This document shows positions 1 through 5,619 of a stretch of 10,979 nucleotides of DNA, piece after piece; the stretch's first letter is position 1; each line of letters opens with the position of its first letter. The notes beneath the pieces are model-generated. The model made no database searches. It saw only the letters and a list, made by a program, of their open reading frames with translations, and was not told the DNA's origin. The translations under genes and the position numbers were made by a program. Source of the stretch: an uncultured Flavobacterium sp. (GTDB taxonomy: Bacteria > Bacteroidota > Bacteroidia > Flavobacteriales > Flavobacteriaceae); NCBI RefSeq assembly GCF_946482535.1, contig NZ_CAMLRU010000084.1, positions 1 through 10,979 of the forward strand, given 5' to 3'.

Positions 1-273
1 AATGTTTTTGAAAGCCGTGGTGTAATTCCCGTTGTTTTCGGCAAAAGAAATTACTACCAAGTCAGCTTCTCCGATTTTGTTGTAAAAATCATTTGCTAAC
101 TGTGGAATACCGCCGCTTTTTTCTCGGTCTTTCGAGTAAATCGGCATTTCAAAGTCATTTAAATCCAAAAGATCAATGTCCACATTTCGGAATAAGCTTG
201 CAGCATATTTAGCCAATTGCTTATTGATAGAATCGCTGCTGTTCGAAGCGCCAAAGGCGAGTAGTTTCTTCAT
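1..273 (-). CDS. NAD(P)H-dependent FMN reductase / flavodoxin-fold oxidoreductase (partial, C-terminus off the left edge)
   Basis: The first 91 residues are visible; the reading frame is still open at base 1. Near the N-terminus (residues 8-16) is GASNSSDSI, matching the phosphate-binding G-S-x-R/S-x-x-S-x-N loop of the NADPH-dependent FMN reductase family (PF03358). A second family signature, AENNGNYTTAFKN, lies at about residues 78-90 and corresponds to the P-E-Y-N-x-S-x-x-x-x-L/F-K-N flavin-contacting loop. Members are soluble flavodoxin-fold enzymes that use NAD(P)H to reduce FMN or quinones. The ATG shares one base with the TAA of the upstream iron-sulphur protein gene (TAATG), so it is the last visible gene of a four-gene operon and probably translationally coupled. 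The substrate cannot be deduced. Family assignment is firm. Confidence 0.85.
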   Translation of the reverse strand, partial: MKKLLAFGASNSSDSINKQLAKYAASLFRNVDIDLLDLNDFEMPIYSKDREKSGGIPQLANDFYNKIGEADLVVISFAENNGNYTTAFKNI

Positions 274-503
274 TATTTTTCGTTATTTAAATAATATGTC
301 AAAGCGCCCGACGGACACTTTTTAACCGTTTCAATAATTTTTTCCGTGGTCGAATTTTCGGGTGTAATCCAAGGTTTTTCTTTGGGTTTAAAAACATCCG
401 GATTGTTACGCACACAATTTCCCGAGTGGATGCATTTCCCGGATTGCCAAACAATGGTTACTTCGCCATTGCTGTATTCTTTGGTTAGGTTTTTAGGATC
501 CAT
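273..503 (-). CDS. YjdI-like divergent 4Fe-4S mono-cluster protein (Fer4_19 type)
   Basis: A 76-residue soluble protein. It has the signature of the divergent mono-cluster ferredoxin-like family (PF06902, E. coli YjdI): K-C24-I-H-S-G-N-C30, a central K-P-W-I (43-46) and C63-P-S-G-A-L near the C-terminus. Only three cysteines are present, so the conserved H26 or an external ligand may complete a cluster, as is usual for this family; that ligand role is inferred. The start is 4 bases after the OsmC stop and the stop overlaps the next ATG by one base, placing it inside a co-transcribed redox operon. A role as small electron carrier for the neighbouring flavin reductase or peroxidase-like protein is possible but unproven. 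The family is clear, the function unknown. Confidence 0.85.
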   Translation of the reverse strand: MDPKNLTKEYSNGEVTIVWQSGKCIHSGNCVRNNPDVFKPKEKPWITPENSTTEKIIETVKKCPSGALTYYLNNEK

Positions 504-507
504 AATG

Positions 508-915
508 TTATATTTTAGTATTAATTTGTATCTGATTTTTAAGGATTTTAGAAACCGGACATTTTTCGGCTATCAGCAACAAACGCTCTTTAATTTCGGT
601 TGAAACTTCGTTCGAAAATGAAATGTCACGCGTAATAGTGGTAACCAATTCACCATTGTTTTCTTGTGACAAATTCAACGAAATATTAATCTCCGGAATG
701 TCCCAACCTTTGCGGTCAATATACATGCGCAAAGTAGATAAGGTACAACCCGCCAAGGAAGCCAAAAAAGTCGAAAACGGATCCGGACCAATATTTTGTC
801 CGCCTACATTTTCGGGTTCGTCCATCAATAAAGTGCCGTTGCGCCAAGAAATGGTACACAAATATTTTTGAGTACCAATAGTTCCTTCTACATTATTTTC
901 TAAAAGATTTGCCAT
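508..915 (-). CDS. OsmC/Ohr family protein (thiol peroxidase-like)
   Basis: A 135-residue OsmC-family protein (PF02566), a normal length for the family. The two redox cysteines expected of OsmC/Ohr hydroperoxide reductases are present: C57 in L-A-G-C-T-L-S-T at the start of the central helix, and C119 in A-E-K-C-P-V-S-K. A third cysteine, C20, is not part of the family pair. The GPDP-x-S/E-x-F-L-A-S-L motif precedes C57. Family members reduce organic hydroperoxides using dithiols in the cytoplasm; this protein is closer to the YhfA-like generic OsmC group than to Ohr, judged by eye. It lies 9 bases after the acetyltransferase gene and 4 before the iron-sulphur gene, so all are probably one transcript. 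The substrate is not known. Confidence 0.88.
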   Translation of the reverse strand: MANLLENNVEGTIGTQKYLCTISWRNGTLLMDEPENVGGQNIGPDPFSTFLASLAGCTLSTLRMYIDRKGWDIPEINISLNLSQENNGELVTTITRDISFSNEVSTEIKERLLLIAEKCPVSKILKNQIQINTKI

Positions 916-924
916 AATACGGTT

Positions 925-1209
925 TTATAAAACGTCTCTAAATTCGGGAACTTTGTCAAAAACACTTTTGGCAAACGGACATAACGGAATGATTTTGATA
1001 CCGTTTTCACGAGCATATTCTACGGCTTTGGTTACCATTTTTTTACCAAAGCCTTTGCCTTCATTGCCTGGATTGACTTCGGTGTGGTCGATAATGATTT
1101 TATCTTCACCGGCAAAAACAAAGGTCATCATCGCTTCATGTTTACCATCGACATCAATATAAAAAAAGCCTTTTTGGCCGTCAATTTTAAGTTGTACTGC
1201 TGCGCTCAT
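925..1209 (-). CDS. YjdJ-like small GNAT-fold N-acetyltransferase
   Basis: A 94-residue minimal GNAT-fold protein of the PF14542 type (E. coli YjdJ, Arabidopsis At1g77540). Visible features are D-H-T-E-V-N-P (about 41-47), the acetyl-CoA pyrophosphate loop N-E-G-K-G-F-G (49-55), and C77 in P-L-C-P-F-A-K, the conserved cysteine of this subfamily. It lacks the N-terminal substrate-binding half of full GNATs. The acceptor substrate is unknown across the family. The gene is first in the operon with OsmC, the YjdI-like protein and the FMN reductase. In E. coli yjdI and yjdJ are also adjacent, so the pairing is conserved over a large distance. The ATG at 1207-1209 is preceded by A-rich sequence without a Shine-Dalgarno. 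Confidence 0.85.
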   Translation of the reverse strand: MSAAVQLKIDGQKGFFYIDVDGKHEAMMTFVFAGEDKIIIDHTEVNPGNEGKGFGKKMVTKAVEYARENGIKIIPLCPFAKSVFDKVPEFRDVL

Positions 1210-1225
1210 AATTTTGTATTTAGAT

Positions 1226-1262
1226 GAAAAACAAACTGCAGTCCAAAAACTGCAGTCTGTTT
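1226..1262 (-). terminator. Hairpin terminator downstream of the pirin gene
   Basis: On the minus strand, arms at 1250-1262 and 1229-1241 form a 13-bp stem with one G-U pair and an 8-base loop. The stem contains CTGCAG in both arms. The 3' side runs into TTTGTTTTT. It begins 8 bases past the pirin stop. It looks like an intrinsic terminator, but ends only about 17 bases before the acetyltransferase ATG, leaving little room for a new promoter. Confidence 0.75.
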
Positions 1263-1270
1263 ACGGTTAT

Positions 1271-1987
1271 TTATTGCATCATCGGAACTTCCATTAATAA
1301 TAGTTCCGTATCGGCTGTAGCTTCAAAGGTTACTTTGTCGAAATCGGTGATGCCTAAGCCATCGCGTTGTTCTAGGGCTTGCCCATCAACATTTACGCTA
1401 CCTTTAATTACGAATACGTAAAGTCCGTTGCCCTCTTTTTTGCGATCGTAGTCTAAAGTTACGCCTTGGTCTAAATTCCCCATGTGAAACCAAGCATCTT
1501 GGTGAATCCATACGCCTGCATCGTCCGCATTTGGAGAAAGAACTTGCTGCAATTTATTGTGACGATCGCCGGTATCCAACGTAATTTGTTGGTAACGCGG
1601 TTCAACGTTTCGGTATTTCGGGAAAACCCAAATTTGCAATAAATTGGTTCTTTTATCGTGATTCGGATTGAATTCAGAGTGTTGGATTCCGGTTCCGGCG
1701 CTCATGACCTGAACGTCGCCAAATTTGATAACTTCAGTATTGCCCATGCTGTCTTTGTGCGCCAAATCGCCTTCAAGCGGAATGGTGATGATTTCCATAT
1801 TGTCGTGTGGATGCGTTCCGAAACCCATACCGCCGGCAATGATGTCATCGTTTAAAACTCTCAAGACGCCAAACTGAACTCTATCCGGATTGTAGTAACT
1901 CGCAAAACTAAAAGTATGGTGAGCATTTAACCAACCGTGATCGGCATGTCCGCGGGTATTGGCTTTGTGTAATACGATATTTTTCAT
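1271..1987 (-). CDS. Pirin family bicupin protein (YhhW-like, possible quercetin 2,3-dioxygenase)
   Basis: 238 residues, the usual length of bacterial YhhW-type pirins. The N-terminal cupin carries the metal-binding set seen in E. coli YhhW: H59 and H61 in T-H-P-H-D-N-M-E, and H103 and E105 in G-I-Q-H-S-E. The C-terminal cupin (about 140-238) is degenerate, as in the family. YhhW has quercetinase activity in vitro; the physiological role of bacterial pirins is uncertain, and some act as redox-linked regulators. The gene has its own candidate -7 box at 2017-2024 and a hairpin terminator at 1226-1262, so it is probably mainly monocistronic. It is bordered by a Crp/Fnr gene upstream and a thiol/peroxide operon downstream, which fits a redox-stress setting. 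Family assignment is very secure; substrate is not known. Confidence 0.92.
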   Translation of the reverse strand: MKNIVLHKANTRGHADHGWLNAHHTFSFASYYNPDRVQFGVLRVLNDDIIAGGMGFGTHPHDNMEIITIPLEGDLAHKDSMGNTEVIKFGDVQVMSAGTGIQHSEFNPNHDKRTNLLQIWVFPKYRNVEPRYQQITLDTGDRHNKLQQVLSPNADDAGVWIHQDAWFHMGNLDQGVTLDYDRKKEGNGLYVFVIKGSVNVDGQALEQRDGLGITDFDKVTFEATADTELLLMEVPMMQ

Positions 1988-2016
1988 GATGTATAAATTT
2001 ACTAATTATTATGATA

Positions 2017-2024
2017 CAAATTTA
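2017..2024 (-). promoter_or_regulatory. Candidate -7 box (TAAATTTG) of the pirin promoter
   Basis: The minus strand reads TAAATTTG, an exact match to the Bacteroidota TAnnTTTG -7 element, 29 bases before the pirin ATG. No TTTG is present at the expected -33 distance, where the sequence is AGTGCTCC. A weak -33 would suit an activator-dependent promoter; see the dyad at 2047-2062. Confidence 0.55.
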
Positions 2025-2046
2025 CAATCATGAAGCGTGTGGAGCA

Positions 2047-2062
2047 CTTAATGTAGATTAAG
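2047..2062. promoter_or_regulatory. FNR-box-like dyad CTTAAT-GTAG-ATTAAG upstream of pirin
   Basis: A perfect 6-bp inverted repeat with a 4-bp spacer. Its core TTAAT-N4-ATTAA differs from the FNR consensus TTGAT-N4-ATCAA by one symmetrical substitution per half-site. The centre (2054/2055) lies roughly 42 bases upstream of the start expected from the -7 box at 2017-2024, close to the class II activator position (-41.5). The neighbouring gene upstream encodes a Crp/Fnr-family protein. Binding is inferred, not shown; short AT-rich dyads can arise by chance. Confidence 0.4.
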
Positions 2063-2081
2063 AAGTTTTTTGAGTTATAAT

Positions 2082-2169
2082 GTAACCCTGTAACGGAGTG
2101 ACAAAGTAACGTTGTAATATAGCTGCAAAGTTGATACTTCGTCACCTCGTCACTTTGTCACTTCGTTAC
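2082..2169. repeat. 88-bp array of 8-bp GTnAC-type units in inverted halves, overlapping the crp stop
   Basis: The left half, read on the plus strand, is five consecutive 8-mers: GTAACCCT, GTAACGGA, GTGACAAA, GTAACGTT, GTAATATA. After an 8-base centre (2122-2129), the right half read on the minus strand from 2169 is GTAACGAA, GTGACAAA, GTGACGAG, GTGACGAA, GTATCAAC. The total is 11 x 8 bases in phase. The best pairing is 2090-2107 with 2152-2169 (17 of 18 bases). The TAA stop of the Crp/Fnr gene (2166-2168) lies inside the first minus-strand unit. It fills most of the crp-pirin gap and could form an extended hairpin in the 3' end of the crp message, but there is no U-tract, so it is not a standard terminator. 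Confidence 0.7.
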
Positions 2170-2741
2170 TTTTTAAGCATCCGAGCTTTCATCTTGCTGA
2201 AGAATTCCGGCGTGACGCCAATGAAAGAAGCGATTTGTTTTTGCGGTACTTTTTGGATAAGCGTTGGGTATTTTTTGCAGAATTTGTCAAAGCGTTCTTC
2301 AGCCGACAAGCTCAAATTATCCATGAGTCTTTCTTGGTAAGCTACCAGAGAATTTTCGACTATGATTCTGAAAAAACGTTCCAGTTTTGGGATTAAATGG
2401 TAGAGTTCTTCTTGGTTTTCTTTGGAGAGTAAAACCACTTCAGCATCTTCCGAAACTTCGATAAAAAGATTGCCGGGTTTTTGCGAAAGTAGGCTGTACA
2501 TATCGCCAATCCACCAGCCTTCACAGGCAAAACTCAATACGTGTTCGACTATATTGTCATTGATGGTAAAGCTTCGGAGTAAGCCCGAATTGACGAAATA
2601 AGAATGTTTGCAAACTTCGCCGGCATGGAGAACAATGGTTTTGGCTTTGTAGTGTTTGATTTCGATTTTAGACAAAAAAAGCAACTCTTCCTCGGGAGAA
2701 AGAGTTACTATTTTGGAAATATTATCAAGGATTTGTGCCAA
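2166..2741 (-). CDS. Crp/Fnr family transcriptional regulator
   Basis: 191 residues. The N-terminal cyclic-nucleotide-binding-type beta-roll spans about 10-115, followed by a dimerisation helix (about 118-145) and a shortened helix-turn-helix around Q-K-Q-I-A-S-F-I-G-V-T-P-E-F-F-S-K-M-K (169-187), with the wing missing as in many Bacteroidota members. The phosphate-binding cassette expected of cAMP binders (G-E-L/I...R-S/T) is replaced by G-D-M-Y-S-L-L without the arginine, so cAMP binding is unlikely. There is no N-terminal cysteine cluster, so it is not a [4Fe-4S] FNR. The recognition helix has E-F-F-S-K, comparable to E-x-x-S-R of FNR. It is the last gene of the purT-DUF6370-crp operon, starting 3 bases after the previous stop. 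The ligand and targets are unknown. Confidence 0.88.
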   Translation of the reverse strand: MAQILDNISKIVTLSPEEELLFLSKIEIKHYKAKTIVLHAGEVCKHSYFVNSGLLRSFTINDNIVEHVLSFACEGWWIGDMYSLLSQKPGNLFIEVSEDAEVVLLSKENQEELYHLIPKLERFFRIIVENSLVAYQERLMDNLSLSAEERFDKFCKKYPTLIQKVPQKQIASFIGVTPEFFSKMKARMLKK

Positions 2742-2744
2742 GAT

Positions 2745-3074
2745 TTATTTTCTTGGAAGTAATTTGAATGAAGTTACAACAAATACATTGTTTTTTACTT
2801 CTCCAACTACTTCGGCTTTTCTTACGGCAGAACAAAACCCGTCTTCAGCGTGAGCATCACCGTGGTCATCTAATTTTGTGCCTTCAACGAAATAAGGTTT
2901 GCCATCTATCATTGCAGCTAAATCACATCCTTTTTTGATTTCTTTCATGCCAAACATACATTGTCCGCAAGCCACTTCCACGATTCTTGGTTCTTGGGTA
3001 GCTGCTTTTTTCTCTTGAGCATTCATGCCGGTAACGCCCAACATAAAGGCAAGAATTAAAAATACTTTTTTCAT
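2745..3074 (-). CDS. Exported DUF6370-type cysteine protein
   Basis: 109 residues with a clear Sec signal peptide: M-K-K, a hydrophobic core, and likely cleavage near A-Q-E at 19-21. The mature part holds four cysteines: C36-G-Q-C39, then C50 in K-K-G-C-D-L-A, and C81 in D-G-F-C-S-A. There is also a histidine-rich D-D-H71-G-D-A-H75-A-E-D segment. I recognise this as the Bacteroidota family DUF6370, whose function is not known. Four cysteines plus two histidines in an exported protein suggest a metal site or disulphides, which is inference. It lies 2 bases after purT and 3 before the Crp/Fnr gene, so it is clearly part of that transcript, though neither neighbour explains it. Confidence 0.75.
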   Translation of the reverse strand: MKKVFLILAFMLGVTGMNAQEKKAATQEPRIVEVACGQCMFGMKEIKKGCDLAAMIDGKPYFVEGTKLDDHGDAHAEDGFCSAVRKAEVVGEVKNNVFVVTSFKLLPRK

Positions 3075-3076
3075 TT

Positions 3077-4240
3077 TTACAGGTTTATGGTTATTAATTT
3101 TGCTACTTCTTTGGCCTTTTTGGTCACAGTTTCAATGTTGGTTTCCAATGAATCATAGGTCAACACAACACCCATTCTGCGATAAGGTCTGGAAGTTGGT
3201 TTTCCAAAGATACGAAAATCTGTTTTAGGTAAGGCCGCTACTTCAGAAATTCCGGAGTAGGTTGGATTGTTGGAGTTGCCATGTGCCAAAATTACAGCAC
3301 TCGCACCAGCTCTTTCTTGTGTAATTTCAAAAATCGGTAAACTTAAAACGGCTCGCAAATGCAATTCGAATTCGTTAAAGTTTTGCGTTCCGGCTAAGGT
3401 TACCATTCCGGTATCGTGTGGTCTTGGTGATAGTTCGGAGAAATAAACCCCTTCGTCGGTCAGGAAAAATTCTACTCCGAATAAACCTGCTCCGCCTAAT
3501 GCTTCGGTTACTTTGCGAGCCATGTCTTGAGCTTCGGCGATGTCTTTGTCTGAAACTTGAGCCGGTTGCCAACTTTCTTGGTAATCGCCGCGTTCTTGTC
3601 GGTGACCTATGGGTGCGCAAAACAGCGTTGGATTGTTATTTTGGGTAACAGTTAGTAACGTAATTTCAGAATTGAAGTTAACGAAGGCTTCTACAATAAC
3701 TTCCACGATATCGCCACGCGAACCTTCTTCGGCGTATTGCCAGGCTTTGTCGATATCAGCTTCGGTTTTGATGGTGGATTGGCCTTTACCGGAAGAGCTC
3801 ATTAATGGTTTTACCACGCAAGGCATTCCGACTTGAGCCACGGCATTGCGCAATTCTTCTGCTGAAGTTGCGTAGCGGTAATTGGCGGTTCGTAAGCCCA
3901 ATTCTTTAGCGGCCAAATCACGTATGGCTTTTCGGTTCATGGTGAAATTGGCCGCTTTCGCGGAAGGAACAACCGTAATGCCTTGTTTTTCGTAATCGTA
4001 AAAACGTTCGGTGCGTATGGCTTCGATTTCGGGAACGATGAAATCGGGTTGGTGTTTAGCTACGATGCGGTCTAGTTCGGCTCCATCTAACATGTTGATG
4101 ACTTCAAAACCGTGGGCGACTTGCATGGCCGGCGCGTTTTCATAACTGTCGACTGCGATTATGGTTTGTCCGATTCTTTGTGCGGCGATGACGAATTCTT
4201 TTCCTAATTCTCCTGAACCTAATAGTAATATTTTTGACAT
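3077..4240 (-). CDS. purT: Formate-dependent phosphoribosylglycinamide formyltransferase (GAR transformylase 2)
   Basis: 387 residues from the ATG at 4238-4240, near the 392 of E. coli PurT. It is an ATP-grasp enzyme of the third step of purine synthesis: it uses formate and ATP to formylate GAR through formyl phosphate, replacing folate-dependent PurN. The protein starts [15 protein letters not shown] (dinucleotide-fold-like PreATP-grasp domain). It has the ATP loop S-S-S-G-K-G-Q-S (148-155) and the metal/ATP-binding segment G-V-E-F-F-L followed by [10 protein letters not shown] (255-278). The frame extends upstream to a TTG at 4267, but the ATG fits the conserved N-terminus. It is first in an operon with DUF6370 and crp/fnr genes. 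The leader just before the ATG is AAACAACAACAT, with no Shine-Dalgarno. Confidence 0.95.
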   Translation of the reverse strand: MSKILLLGSGELGKEFVIAAQRIGQTIIAVDSYENAPAMQVAHGFEVINMLDGAELDRIVAKHQPDFIVPEIEAIRTERFYDYEKQGITVVPSAKAANFTMNRKAIRDLAAKELGLRTANYRYATSAEELRNAVAQVGMPCVVKPLMSSSGKGQSTIKTEADIDKAWQYAEEGSRGDIVEVIVEAFVNFNSEITLLTVTQNNNPTLFCAPIGHRQERGDYQESWQPAQVSDKDIAEAQDMARKVTEALGGAGLFGVEFFLTDEGVYFSELSPRPHDTGMVTLAGTQNFNEFELHLRAVLSLPIFEITQERAGASAVILAHGNSNNPTYSGISEVAALPKTDFRIFGKPTSRPYRRMGVVLTYDSLETNIETVTKKAKEVAKLITINL

Positions 4241-4261
4241 ATGTTGTTGTTTGTATGTTCT

Positions 4262-4337
4262 GCGCAAAGGATTGGAGCAAGTACCTTGTACTGCGGAAAG
4301 CCTGGTCTCGTTTTTTGGAACGAGATGCGCCCAAATT
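4262..4337 (-). repeat. Candidate dispersed flavobacterial extragenic repeat element with hairpins
   Basis: On the minus strand this stretch begins GGGCGCATCTCGTT and ends CTCCAATCCTTTGCGCA. It contains a perfect 7-bp hairpin (TCTCGTT / AACGAGA, plus coordinates 4306-4325), the segment CCAGGCTTTCCGC, and a second hairpin around GTAC-AAG-GTAC. The ends can pair through GCGCA/TGCGC, giving a multi-branched fold. From memory, similar GGGCG...GGGCTTTCCGC...CAATCC...CGCA sequences recur between genes in Flavobacterium genomes; I could not search for this. It lies between the aminotransferase terminator and the purT start, within the region that must contain the purT promoter. Confidence 0.5.
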
Positions 4338-4344
4338 ATTCAAT

Positions 4345-4370
4345 AAAAAAGCCCCAAGTTTCCTTGAGGC
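4345..4370 (-). terminator. Intrinsic terminator of the aminotransferase gene
   Basis: The minus strand shows GCCTCAAG, loop GAAA, CTTGGGGC, an 8-bp stem with one G-U pair, followed by TTTTTT. It begins 10 bases after the aminotransferase stop. It separates that gene from the purT operon. Confidence 0.85.
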
Positions 4371-4380
4371 ATGAGTTGTT

Positions 4381-5565
4381 TTAAGCCAGTGCTTCTTTGA
4401 TTCTTTTGAATGCTTCTGTTAGTAAGGCTTCGCTGGTGGCGTAAGACAAACGGATGCAATTAGGATTTCCGAAAGCGTCTCCGGTTACGGTAGCGATATT
4501 GGCTTCGGATAGCAAATACATGGAGAAATCATCGGCATTGGCGATTAGTTTTCCGCGCAAAGTTTTGCCGAAATAGGCCGAAACATCCGGGAACAAATAG
4601 AAAGCACCTTCGGGCACATTGATTTTGAATCCGGGAATTTCTTTGGCTAAATCGACTACCAAATTTCTGCGGTTTTTGAAGGCAGATACCATTTCGTTAA
4701 GCACACTTGGGTCGGCATCAACGGCTGTGATAGTAGCTCTTTGCGCAATAGAGTTCGCACCGGAAGTCACTTGGCCTTGCATTTTGGTACAGGCTTTGGC
4801 AATCACTTCGGGTGCACCGATGTAACCGATTCTCCAACCGGTCATGGCGAAAGCTTTGGCGACACCGTTTACGGTAATCGTTCTTTCGAATAAGCCCGGA
4901 ATAGTAGCGATACTGCAGAACGTTCCGGAGAAATTAATGTGTTCGTAGATTTCGTCGGAAACGATGTAAATATTTGGATGTTTTTCTAATACTTTACCGA
5001 TGGCTTCGAGTTCTTCGCGGTTGTAAACCGAACCACTTGGGTTACAGGGAGAACTGAACCACATCATTTTGGTTTTGGGCGTGATGGCTTTTTCCAATTG
5101 GGCAGCGGTCATTTTGAAATCGCTTTCTACCGAAGTTGGTACTTCTACCGGAACGCCACCGGAAAGTTTGATGATTTCGTAATAAGAAACCCAATACGGA
5201 GCGGGCAAAATTACTTCGTCGCCATCATTAAGCATGACTTGCGCTACGTTGTATAAAGATTGTTTCGCACCGGTTGATACTACGATGTTGGCCGGTTTGT
5301 AATCTAAATTATTGTCTCTTTTGAATTTTCTGCAGATGGCTTCTTTGAGTTCCGCATAACCATCAACAGGTGTATAAGTGCTGTAATTTTCGTCGATGGC
5401 TTTTTTAGCCGCTTCTTTGATAAAGTCGGGTGTATTGAAATCGGGTTCGCCTAAACTGAGGCTGATAATGTCTTTTCCTTGGGCTTTTAATTCTCTGGCC
5501 AAAGCCGCCATGGCCAATGTTTGCGACGTGGATAAATTGTTAATTCTGTCCGATAAAATATTCAT
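4381..5565 (-). CDS. PLP-dependent class I aminotransferase (aspartate aminotransferase-like)
   Basis: 394 residues, a typical fold-type I, class I/II aminotransferase (PF00155) close to the Thermus/Bacillus type of aspartate aminotransferase. Visible residues are S-L-G-E-P-D-F (substrate side, 37-43), Y-T-P-V-D-G-Y, S-P-C-N-P-S-G with N175, D204 in V-S-D-E-I-Y-E contacting the pyridine nitrogen, the Schiff-base lysine K237 in V-A-K-A-F-A-M-T-G-W-R, and the carboxylate-binding arginine in C-I-R-L-S-Y-A near the C-terminus. It would interconvert aspartate/2-oxoglutarate and oxaloacetate/glutamate in the cytoplasm; aromatic or prephenate substrates are possible for this branch. The start at 5563-5565 is preceded by AACAACAACACA, similar to the purT leader. 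It has terminators on both sides, so it is probably a single-gene unit. Confidence 0.92.
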   Translation of the reverse strand: MNILSDRINNLSTSQTLAMAALARELKAQGKDIISLSLGEPDFNTPDFIKEAAKKAIDENYSTYTPVDGYAELKEAICRKFKRDNNLDYKPANIVVSTGAKQSLYNVAQVMLNDGDEVILPAPYWVSYYEIIKLSGGVPVEVPTSVESDFKMTAAQLEKAITPKTKMMWFSSPCNPSGSVYNREELEAIGKVLEKHPNIYIVSDEIYEHINFSGTFCSIATIPGLFERTITVNGVAKAFAMTGWRIGYIGAPEVIAKACTKMQGQVTSGANSIAQRATITAVDADPSVLNEMVSAFKNRRNLVVDLAKEIPGFKINVPEGAFYLFPDVSAYFGKTLRGKLIANADDFSMYLLSEANIATVTGDAFGNPNCIRLSYATSEALLTEAFKRIKEALA

Positions 5566-5585
5566 TGTGTTGTTGTTATGGGATT

Positions 5586-5613
5586 AAATAAAGAGACGCC
5601 AAAAAGGCGTCCC
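5586..5613 (-). terminator. Intrinsic terminator of the desaturase gene
   Basis: The minus strand shows GGGACGCC, loop TTTTT, GGCGTCTC (8 bp with one G-U pair), followed by TTTATTT. It lies just after the desaturase stop at 5620-5622. About 20 bases remain before the aminotransferase ATG, and I see no convincing -7 box there. The aminotransferase promoter may overlap this region, or transcription may read through. Confidence 0.75.
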
Positions 5614-5619
5614 GTTGTA

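Noticed and set aside
2082..2169. CRISPR array interpretation of the 8-bp repeats
   Set aside because: Units are contiguous without spacers, far too short, and inverted between halves; no cas genes are present.
3375..3620. 81-residue arginine-rich open frame on the minus strand inside purT
   Set aside because: It is an out-of-frame shadow of the well-conserved purT; its high basic content reflects codon composition.
4241..4267. Longer purT start at a TTG nine codons upstream of the ATG
   Set aside because: The added residues (RRTYKQQH) are not part of the conserved PurT N-terminus, and they would lie in the leader and the structured element.
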